From Treponema sp. (GTDB lineage: Bacteria; Spirochaetota; Spirochaetia; Treponematales; Treponemataceae): a DNA stretch of 39,308 bases. Below are positions 18,414-28,600 of this stretch, piece by piece (the stretch's first letter is position 1; the number at the start of each line of letters is the position of its first letter). The notes beneath the pieces were generated by a model that was not told the origin of the DNA, made no database searches, and worked only from the letters and a program-made list of their open reading frames with translations. Both the position numbers and the translations under genes were made by a program. Location: assembly GCF_017430385.1 (NCBI RefSeq), contig NZ_JAFRNB010000014.1:1-39308 (forward strand), given 5' to 3'.

Positions 18414-19559
18414 ATGAAATCCAAAGCAAATTTCAACATTCTGAACCCGCGACTTGATGCAAACTTCAAGGCCATTTTCACCCAGAACACAAAGGAATCG
18501 CGCAATGCGCTGAGGTCATTTCTAAGCGCAGCAATTGGCCGTGAAGTAGTCAGTGTCACCGTCATAGAAAATGAAAAAAGCAAGGATTACGATGAACAGC
18601 GAGGCATCGATTATGACATCAACTGTGAATTCTCAGATGGAAATCATGCTCAGGTGGAAATGCAGGGGTATGAAAGAAAGTACAACTATGGAAACAGAGC
18701 AGAGTATTATGCTGCACGGATAATAAGCTCTACAATCGAAGTTGGAAACGACTGGAGCGAAGTTCCGCAGGTGTATCAAATCTCCGTACTGAACTTCAAG
18801 TATGATAAAAGCAATGAAAATCCCACACACCATTATGTTATGTGCGACCTAAAAGACAATGCAAAACTCTCAGACCGGCTCAACATAATCTTTCTAGAAC
18901 TACCGAAACTCCCAGAAATCAAACCCCCAGAAGAGGCAAAAAACTTGCCAACTCTGCTCAAATGGTGTAAATTTTTACAAGAAGCCGATAATCCCAATAA
19001 ACAGGACTTAATAGACGAACTGACCAGAAGCGAGGAGGGCATAATGAACGCAGAATCAACTCTCAAAGGAATTAGCATGGACAGCTGGCGTTGGTTCTTT
19101 CAAGGCAAAGAAATTGGCCGCGAAGCCGATCGCATAAGCGAAGCCAGAGCCTACGAGCGCGAAATCGCAGCAGCAAAACAAGAGTTACAAGAAACCAGGC
19201 AACAAGTTGCTGAAGCCCAACAACAAGTTGCCGATGCAAACCAACAAGTTGCTGAAGCCCAACAACAAGTTGCCGATGCAAACCAACAAGTTGCTGAAGC
19301 CCAACAACAAGTCGCCGATGCAAACCAACAAGTTGCTGAAGCCCAACAACAAGTCGCCGATGCAAAACAACAAACTGCAGATGCAAAACAGCAAGCCGCA
19401 CATGCAAAGCAACAAACTGCCATCGCAAACGCAAAGAATTTGCTAAAAGAAACTTCGCTGTCTGCGGAGCAAATCGCACGCTGTTGCACCCTTCCTCTGG
19501 AGCAAGTACTTGCCCTCAAGGAAGAGCTTTCCCATGAGCTGACTGCCGTGAGCGATTAG
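18414..19559 (+). CDS. Rpn-type PD-(D/E)XK nuclease family protein (putative transposase/recombination-promoting nuclease)
   Basis: The protein has 381 residues. The N-terminal part matches the PD-(D/E)XK nuclease family transposase group (Rpn/PDDEXK_2): the opening NPRLDANFKAIF, then YDINCEFSDGNHAQVEMQ with the likely catalytic Asp68 and the Glu82-x-Gln84 pair, and RAEYYAARIISSTIEVG. Related E. coli Rpn proteins are DNA endonucleases that promote RecA-independent recombination. Residues about 251-340 are an unbroken heptad array rich in Gln and Ala (QQVAEAQ/QQVADAN), a predicted coiled coil. The C-terminus returns to the family pattern (LLKETSLSAEQIARCCTLPLEQVLALKEEL). The start is supported by GGAGG 9 nt upstream. 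The gene is divergent from giant gene A and convergent with giant gene B, and is the only opposite-strand gene between the two. The active-site residues appear intact. Whether it acts on its neighbours is unknown. Confidence 0.9.
   Translation: MKSKANFNILNPRLDANFKAIFTQNTKESRNALRSFLSAAIGREVVSVTVIENEKSKDYDEQRGIDYDINCEFSDGNHAQVEMQGYERKYNYGNRAEYYAARIISSTIEVGNDWSEVPQVYQISVLNFKYDKSNENPTHHYVMCDLKDNAKLSDRLNIIFLELPKLPEIKPPEEAKNLPTLLKWCKFLQEADNPNKQDLIDELTRSEEGIMNAESTLKGISMDSWRWFFQGKEIGREADRISEARAYEREIAAAKQELQETRQQVAEAQQQVADANQQVAEAQQQVADANQQVAEAQQQVADANQQVAEAQQQVADAKQQTADAKQQAAHAKQQTAIANAKNLLKETSLSAEQIARCCTLPLEQVLALKEELSHELTAVSD
19200..19367 (+). repeat. Four 42-bp tandem repeats encoding coiled-coil heptads
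   Basis: Four back-to-back 42-bp units (19200-19241, 19242-19283, 19284-19325, 19326-19367) each encode QQVAEAQQQVADAN or a near copy. The units are almost identical; the differences I see are GTT versus GTC in one Val codon and the last base of the fourth unit. Degenerate 21-bp half-units continue to about 19430. The 42-bp length keeps the frame, so gain or loss of units would change coiled-coil length by 14 residues without frameshift. Confidence 0.92.
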
Positions 19560-19611
19560 CCAGGAGCAAGTAATTTTTCACAAAACACATTTCACAGGCT
19601 TTGAATGAGAG

Positions 19612-19649
19612 CAGCCCGCAGGTACGAAATAAATCGCACTTGCGGGCTG
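19612..19649. terminator. Hairpin between convergent nuclease and giant gene B
   Basis: A perfect 9-bp GC-rich stem (CAGCCCGCA, 19612-19620, with TGCGGGCTG, 19641-19649) continues inward with more pairs and one mismatch to an AT loop of about 8 nt. It lies in the 111-nt gap between two convergent stop codons, where a bidirectional terminator is expected. There is no clear T-run on either side, so it may need other factors. Confidence 0.6.
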
Positions 19650-19670
19650 TGTCGCTTTGACATACTTGCT

Positions 19671-22600
19671 TTACTTCAGCGTTGCGGTTTCGAGGCCGTT
19701 CTGGGTTCCGTAGCCGAGGATTGGCTGGTTGTTCTTGATACCAATACCTACGCTGTAATCGAGCGGAATTGATGTTGAAGCAAGAGGAACGGTCATTACT
19801 TCCCAGACACCGGTGAAGTCGTCGTTGCCGTCAACACCTTTAAGTTCATCCGCGGACTTTGTTTTGAGCAAAGCGCCGTCCGTAATCCATGCGGTGCGCA
19901 CGGTGTACGAAGTCTTGTTGAATGAACTCATGAAGCTTGAGATGTAGGGAACATAATCGCTTCCGACTTTCTTGACGCTTATGCTGATGTTTGTGCCGCT
20001 TGAAAGGTACGAGTCAACAGTCATCGTCTTTGCCTCGTTCGGCTTCGTGTAGTCCTCAACATAGGCGTACTTCAAGTCGCCGTTTGAAGCGTCGTAGTAT
20101 GCGATGTGGACTCCGTTTTCACCGTCAACAACAAGGTCTACATACCAGCCGACGAAGTTGTCATCGATGAGAACTGCATCTGACCAACCGTTATTTGTCT
20201 GATACTTATAGTACAATGCCTGCGCGTCAGAAGCGTACCATGCGACAACAGCTTTATTCTCGGTTGTTACACCGAGAGCAACATATTCACCTGACATTGA
20301 TGAATCAGCTATTGTTGTTGCTCCTGCGGCAGAAGAATTCCCATGAGTTCGAGCCGCAAGACTTCCTCCATAAGTTGTATTATTTATATTTCCAGAACGG
20401 AATTTCACCACATTCTCGGCACTGTCATAATAGACTATGTATGCATCACCGTTTCTGTCATTGTTTCCTACAGAAACAATCTTAGGGCTCTTTACACGTT
20501 CGGAATAAACAGTATCACCATACTGTATATTTTCTAGAGCGGAACTATATTCTCCTGTAGAATATGCTCCCCCAGTGCCAGCATAATTTGTCGCAGTTCT
20601 TGTTATTGTATTATAAGCATACATTTTAAAGTGAGTCCTTCTTGAATATTTGTTATATCCATAATTTTCTTCATAAGAACCTGTACCACCAGTATCGCCG
20701 TTCTGGGCGGCACCATAAATCTGCCCAAGATTATCAACTGCTACTGCTGTTGCATACCATTGTGTATATGATGTATCCAAAAGATAATCTGCGGCATCTC
20801 CACGTTTCATTCTTACTTCAGCAGAGCCATGTCCATAAACCCAACCTACAGTTCCATCACTTCCTACCCTCATACTTGGATATCGGACAGACTTATCACC
20901 TACCACCTGCTCAACATTCCATACTGCGACCATACAATCGTCGGTGAGAGTCGAGTTGTTCACGTTGTTCGGCTGGCGGTTGTAGTAGTTCTTGTACTTG
21001 TCGTAGCCGCTTTCACTTTCTGCGTCGTAAGAGCCTTTCGCGTTGTTGTTGTTCACGTTGTTCAAAGAAGAAACCGCGCTTGTTCCACTTTCAACAGTCA
21101 CGACGACTCCGCCGGAAGTCATCGCGCTTGAGACAGTTACGGTATTTCCTGTTGTCGCTGTTCCGCCGTTAACGCTTACTTTTGGAGAAGAACCGAAGTT
21201 GAAGCCGTTTACAGTGAAAGTTTCGTTGGTCGTATCGTCGTAATAATAGACCGGGTACGCACCAGTCGCGCTTCGCCCGAACACGGAAGCGTCCTTCTTG
21301 TATGCGTCGCCGACCTTGTTCTTTATTCCCGTAATATACGGCACAACATCCATCCTATATCGTGAAGTATATCCCGCATCACTTTCTGTCATGTTACCGC
21401 TTGCGTCATAAGTATAGGCTGTGTTTGCAGTACCTTCTGTAGAAAGCAGTCCAGTTTCAGTAGCCGTAGCACTTGCCTTCAAGGTCGATGCATCCACTGC
21501 CTGAACGATAAGTTCGCGGTCGTTTGCTGCAACACCAGAAACAAAGCTTGTGTCGAGATAGAGAGTCCATTTTACCGTGTGGCCACTCTGGTCGAGTGTG
21601 CTTTCATTTATGAAGAACTCGTAGCCGTCATCTGCAAGCGAGCCTTTGTGTGTCGTTGTTGTTCCCCAAGAAGAGCTTGAAGCCGTAACGGTGAATGTGT
21701 CCATGACTTCGTAAGCACCAGCTGTTGCTCCGAACTCGAAGCCTGACATCTTCATCTTAATCTGTTTGAGCATCTTGTTGTCGTAAGCAGTTCCAGTCAC
21801 AACGATTTTTCCAGAAACTTTCGGGTCACGGTCATACTCGCCACTTGGAGCTGTTGCTCCGGTTGTAGAAGCTTTGTTCGTATCTTTGAAAGTACCTGCT
21901 GGCAAATCATGTTCAAGATCAATGTGACCGTTCGTGCTCTTGCCTTCATACAAGCTGTTGTGGCTTGCATCTGTCCAATAGAATGGAACGATTTTTGCTT
22001 CAGGTTTTGTTGCGTCAACAAGGGCGAGGTTCAAATCTTTGATGTGAAGAACACAGTTCTGGCTGTTTACGCCCGGAGTTGTTTCTTCAGTTGAATCCCA
22101 GAATGTGAATGAAGCCTGCTCAGTTTCTTTGTTTCCGTTTGAAGCAGTAAGCGTTTCGGTATCTGCAAGGCCAGCAATCTGTTTGCTCGTAAGAGTGAAG
22201 CCTTTGAGGCTTGTCGTAACATTTGATCTGTTATTGTATGTAACTTTTCCGACTCTTTCATCCGTGCCAATCAGAGTTGTAATCAAAGCCGCTTGAGTAG
22301 AGCTGATTGTTGCATTTGAAGCCGCTACGGTTCCGGCACCTGTTCCAGTTGAAGGAACGGCGGCAGGAAGAGCATCAGCAGAAACTTCGGCACCTTTCTT
22401 GTAAACGAGAGTAATGTCACCGTTTCCGCCGACAAATTCTGAAATCACGGCAAGCTTGTCTTTTACAGAGAATTTTTTATTGCCCTCAAAAGATGCTGTC
22501 GCAATCGAAAGTTTGTCCTTTACTTCTGTGGTTCCGATTCCTGCAGCAGCATTTGCATTGTACAGATTGTAGCCGACGAATTCATCCTTTGACCAGACAT

Positions 22601-25600
22601 TGTTTGAGTTCAAATCTGTTCCGAGGAAGACTTTTGCAAGGCGTGGTGCAGAGTTCACGATTTTTACTGTAAATTCCCGTCCCGTCACGTTGCCGGCCTT
22701 ATCGAATGCGAGAATTACGAGTTTTGCAGGTCCGTCCGGAATATTTGTTGAGTGAATTGTTGAATTCCATGTGAAGCCAGTTGATTTTGCGCCACCCAAT
22801 TCTTCCGGCATTCCATCACCGTCGTCACTGTCATCGCTGAATGTGAACGGATTTTCAGAAGTGTTTGAAACTTTCTCCAGGTTCGTATTATCAACGCACT
22901 GTGCATACGGGAAGTATGCTGTTGTTTGAGAAGTGACATCTGCCTCTAGGCCGGTACTTGTATCAAATGTTACAGTGTTTCCTTCCACCTTATTGATTTT
23001 TCGGTAAACGCCGGCAATCTCAATCAAGCCACCTTTTCGAATATGCTTGTTATCTGCAAGAGAAGTGGTTGATGTGAATTCGTAAGCCTTCATAGTGCCT
23101 GTAACTGCCAGAGACCAGAGATGATAAGTATTTTCTGTGCCATTTACGGTCTGCTTAATCTCTCGTTTTGTGAGAATCGGGCTTGAGGTATCGTCAGAAT
23201 CATCGGTATTACTCTTTGCATTATAAATTCTTGCCTTGGCATCGCCTGTTCCAGTAGTTATGAGAGGATCGAGAACAGCCTGCTTGCCATACCCTTCACC
23301 TTCACGAACATAATAGAAGACAACACGATCAAGGCCGGAACCTTCTTCACTGACTTTTCCGCCCATCTGGAAGATGTAGTCAGAATCCGCAATCTCGTAG
23401 TCATTTTCAAGCAAATCCGTAGAATCACTTGATGAACCCCTATAGAGTTTTTGAATCTCCGGAGCCGTATTATCGATATTGAGATTATATGTTTTATCGA
23501 TTGTATGGCCGCCAGTTACTTTTGTATCAGTGACAGAAACAGTATAAGATACAGTTCCTTTGCTTCGATCCACAGGAATAAAGAGATACTGCCGTTTTGC
23601 ACCACCAGTTAAATTTTCAAGATTTGACGCAAAATAATCAGTTCCACAGTTAAGAATTTCATTTCCTTTTTTTACCGAGAATTCTTCAAGACTGCTTTCA
23701 TCATCAAGCTGAACGGTAAAATACCAGTCATCTTTCAGATATATTCCTGATTCATATACTTTTACAGCCGCAGCACTAGCAACATCCTTCATTGAATCAG
23801 CATTTGCAGCTGAAATTGGTGTTGAATATCGTCTGAGTGATACGGTCTGCTTAGGAGCCGTTGCATCGATATCAACAATTACAGTGGCTGTCCATGCACC
23901 TACCTTGCCGTCCGAGTTGATTGCAATTGCTCTCAACGCAAGATGTGTCTGTTCACCATCAGCAGGGTTCATCTCGCCGTTTGCGTTAATGTTGAAGTGC
24001 CATGAAGAACCTGTTTTTTCAACAGGAATTCCCCACCAGTCAGCAGAAGAATTGCTTGCCGCAAAATTCAGGGAAGTAAATCCAAGCTCTGTTCTTACTT
24101 CATCCAAAGTTTTTACGGTATATCCGTAGCCACCTTTATTAACACCAGTACTAGCATCTTTAGCAACATCATCAGAAATTAATTTTCCTGAATTGTGAGA
24201 ATTTCCGTCAAAGACCGGCGTTCCATCAGAAGAAATTGTTCCAACCTGCAGGTAAACGGCCTTAACAGTGGCCTCGCCCTGAGGAATAATCGCATCACCT
24301 GCAACGCGGATTGTTCCGCCAAGAATTGGAGCTTCTATAGATCCGTCAGAGTTTTTCTTAACTTCTGGATAAGAAATTGTTGTCTTCGGTCGGTCAGCAT
24401 CAGGATTGTGCTTGAATGTGTAATCACGCTTGATTGAGTAATTTCCAAGAGAATCTTTACTCATTACATAGAACGGAATCACATAAACGCCGTCCGAAGC
24501 TGATTGTGCATAGTTTGTGGCATCATCGTAACCTGACAAATCAGTAGATTTAAGCTCAAATGTCCATGAAGATGGTGACGATTTTGATGTGAATCCAGTT
24601 GATTGCCATGTTGTCAGGGCATAAAGAGTTGCAGCCGTTGAATTCTGCTGAGCTTTTGTCGGAATGAGCCACTTTGTATCGGCTGTAGTTGAGCCGGCAT
24701 CAAGTGCTGTACCGATAAAGCTTACTGTTCCTGTCACTTCATCTTCTGAAGGTGGATTTGACACTTTGATTTCTGGTCCAGAATTATCGACAGCGAACGC
24801 CGCATTACCGCTTCCCGGAAGACTGAGCTTGTCATAAGGAACAACCTTTAGAGAAACTGTGCCAGAGTCGGCTTCGGCAAGAGAAATAATATCTGTTGTC
24901 CAGACCATTCCTGGAATGCCTTCGCCATCAACGGTAAAATATTTTGATTCTTTTGTTTTTGATTCCTTTGTTCCATTTGATGTGTAGCCCGCAACCGTAA
25001 AGTCTGGAGAGACAAATTTGTTTGTTATAGTTTCAGTCTGCTTAGAATCACCTGTACCTGTAGTCTTTTTATAGCTTACTTCCAGTGTGATTCCGTCAAT
25101 ATCGCTGACATCATAAGCCGCAATCTTAAACTGAACATTTTGTTTTTCAGTTCCACCGACTGTGTAGCTTGCAGTTATTGTCTCAAACTGGTCGTAAATT
25201 TTGTTTCCGTTTGCATCAAGAGCATCTGAAGTTCCATCCGCAGTTTTTTGTGCGCCACCGTTCACTGTTCCGTTATCTTTGTATGCAAGTGCACTGATTT
25301 CTGCAACGCTCGGAGCATTTGAGTCAGAAGTATACTGGAAAGGTGAAGTCAGGCTCGTCAAGTCAGTATCGAACTTTGTTTCACCGACACGGATTTTTGG
25401 CCGGCTGAGCAATGTTTTTGCATTAACTACGGTTTCTGTTTCTTGAGTGCCTGCCTCTGGCGTATAAGTGTAGCTTGTGTAGAATTTCTTGCCTGCCTTA
25501 TCCTTTATATAGATGTAAACAGTCTTTCTTCCGTCAATATTCTTATTTTCCGCATAATCACGAGACGGTTTGAATTTGACAGAATCGTTTGTGAAGTCTG

Positions 25601-28600
25601 TGTGACCTTTTGCAGTTTCTGTTGGAGTTCCGTCCGTGTCTTCAGCTCCAGTGAATTCTTCTTCAGAAAGAACCACATCTTCCACTCCGTCATCGTCTGT
25701 TACGGTTGCGATTAACTGAGACTGTGTTCCGTATTTAAGTGCAAACCGAGGATCAGCAGTTGCTCCCAAATCCGTGATGTTCGTAATCTTAAAGATAGGC
25801 CTGTCCGAATCCTGAGAAACCTTGATGCTCACCGCGTCAGAGGCCTTTTCGTTTCCGGCAGAGTCCGTTCCCACCGCGCGAAGCTGGTATTCAGTGTTGT
25901 CAGAAAGTTTTGTTGTATCGAAGCCTTCGACTGTGAACGTGTAGCTTCCGCTCAATGCAAGCGAATCGACCTTGGTAGAAAGGTCTGTCCAGTCAGAAGC
26001 GTCTCCGCCCTTGTATTCGATTTTTGTGATTGCGTTCGCAGGAAGAACGTTCTTGTCTTCCATTGTACCAGTGAGCGTGATTATGCCGTTCACCTGCGTT
26101 CCTGCCGTCTCGGAATCAGCGTCCGTCGGTGATGAGAGAGTGATGCTGTCGAGCTGCTCATCGATGATTACGGTTGCGACGTTGATTGACTTTGTGTTTC
26201 CAATGCCAGCGCGGTCCTTCGCTTCGAGTGAAACAGATACAGTGCCGCTTGCGTCCGCAAAGAATTTGTCGTTGTTCACGGTCGCAGTCCACGTCCATTC
26301 CTTGTCCATGCCATCGGTCTTTGTTATTGAGAGAGTTCCGTTGTCGTTAGTTGCCGTTCCGTCGGCAGCGTCGTTCTTCAAGAGAATTTCTTTTGTTCCC
26401 TGCTTGAGCGTGATGCTGTAGAGGCCGGAATCCGCGTCGCTCGCTGTTCCGCTGAATTCCATCGTGCCCTTTTTGTTCGTGTATTTGAGTCCTTCAACGC
26501 TTGAACTTGCGTCCGGCGTCGTCTCGTCCACGTTCAGGGAGATGTTGCTGTATGTAGTGCCACCCACTGTTACCGAGTCGAGGACCGCGTTTCCAACATT
26601 GTCAACAGCGACGAGGATAACGTAGTTCTTTCCCGTGCTGAATCCAGAGAGAACGGAATTGTAGTTCGATTCCACGGTCGCGTAAGATTTTGTGCTTCCA
26701 CTCAAAGTTCCGAGGTCAGAGACAAAATCCTTGTACTCGCCGGAAGTCGTGCTGAACGAAGTCGATTCGCCCAGTGCGTTTTTAAGCGAGCCTGTGTAGA
26801 ATACGCGGCGTTTTGCGTCGGAAGCGATGACTCCAGGAGCGAAATATCCTGTTTTGTCCGTCTTGTAGTTTTTGAGGAAGTCATCCGCCTTTTTGTCGAG
26901 TTCTTCCTGAACCTTATCAGCAGGCACTCCCACCAAATCAGTCTCGGAGATGACTTTATAGTAAATCATCGCGGCACCGCTGCCAGTGTCGCTCAATGTT
27001 CCGCGGATTTTTATAGTCTTCGAGTTTCCGTATGTTCCTTCGCTGTACTTTCCGCCAACGTCCTTGTCGAGTTCTGTGAGCGTCTCAATGTCGTCGTTGT
27101 CGTTCTCGTTGATTCGGAAGAATACGTCCTTATTCTTCTCGTCGATTGCGTGAAGGGCTTTCGGAGCGATGTCGTCGATTTTTACGAGGACATTCTGAGA
27201 TTCAGTGTTTCCTGCGTTGTCAGTCGCGGTAATCTTGAGCGTTACCGAGCCAGCAGAAGCATAGTTTGAAAGTTTGAGCGTCACAGGAAGGGCCGTAATG
27301 TCTTTTCCGTTGATTTTTGAAACGATGTCGCTCGTGCCGTCATTGACCACAATCGACTTGATTCCAGACTTCGAGTCCTGAACGGAGCCAGAAAGAAGGA
27401 AGTTGTCTCCGCTGTGGATGTAGTAAACGGTTTTGTCTGCGCCGTCGATTTTTTCTTTTGTTTCGTAGACGCTGTATGTGCCTCCCACGTCCGAAAGGGA
27501 AACGTTCTTTATAGTAGGCTTATCGGTATCAACATCGATTCGGAAAATCGTTGAATTAGAAGAGTTTCCGGCCTTGTCGGTCAATGTAGCCTTCACGGCA
27601 TAGGTTTTGTCTTCAAGTCCAGAAAGGAAATCCTGAGGAATCGTTGCCGTCCAGTTTGCGAAGGAGTCTGTTGAAGTTGCAGTTATTTCAGTTGAACTTC
27701 CAGAAATTGTAAGCGGACTTGAACTTCCATCAACAGTAATTGAAAGTTTTACAGAATCCACACCAGAAGCATCGTCGCTGGCTTGTCCGTTTACGGTAAT
27801 CGAGTTCGATTTGTTGGAATACTGATTTCCGCTCTTGTCAGTTGACAATAACTGCGGGCTTTCTGAGTCAATATAAATACTGAAAGTTTTTTGGGCACTT
27901 ACATTGCCGGCTTCATCCTCTGCGACAAGAGTGACAGTGTTTGCCTGAGCAACGCCACTTTCATCCTTTTTTGAAAGGAATTCACCGAGTTTTGTGCTGA
28001 ATGCTTCTTTTTCAACATTGCCCGAAGCATCTTTTACAAGGCTCGTTGTGAATGAATCAGAATCTGCGGCCGTACCATCAGCCTTTGTAATTGTATAACG
28101 GATTTCCTTGATTCCGCTGCCATTTTCTGTAAGAGAACCTGAGAACGGTAATGTAGAATTTTTGTACCACGAGTGGTTTGTGCCTTCAATGTATGTTTTT
28201 TTGTCTACAAGAATATCAGAGTCATTCCATTCAGGCTTAACTGTGTCCACAAGCGTGCTAAATTTCAATGTCTGAGATTCCCGTTCTACCCAGTCTTTTG
28301 CCTTGACTTCAAATTCCCATTTTCCGTTGTTTGTGCTGCCTGCCGTAAGGGTGATTTTAAATGTGCCTGATTTTTTTCCGTCAGTAACAACATTTTCAAT
28401 TACCAGACCATTTGTGCCGGTTGAGACAGCAGTTCCGTCCTTCTTTGCGACTACATTGATTTCATCAAGCGCGTAAGAATCTGCACAAGTTCCTTCAATG
28501 ACAAGAGTTTCTTCTTCTTTGACATACTGAGGAACTTCATTGTTTGTGGTTACAGTACTGCTAATCTTAACCGAAGTTTTTGCAACAGTCGGCTTAGAGA

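Noticed and set aside
18230..18457. Small 75-codon frame overlapping the nuclease start
   Set aside because: AT-rich Lys/Asn-heavy translation, no ribosome-binding site, and overlap with the Shine-Dalgarno sequence and start of the nuclease gene.
19200..19367. Tandem repeat considered as a CRISPR array
   Set aside because: Units are directly abutting with no spacers and lie in frame inside a protein gene.
19072..19519. Minus-strand frames across the nuclease coiled-coil repeats (repetitive Cys/Trp- or Leu-rich peptides)
   Set aside because: They are created by the 42-bp repeat read in reverse and have no independent support.
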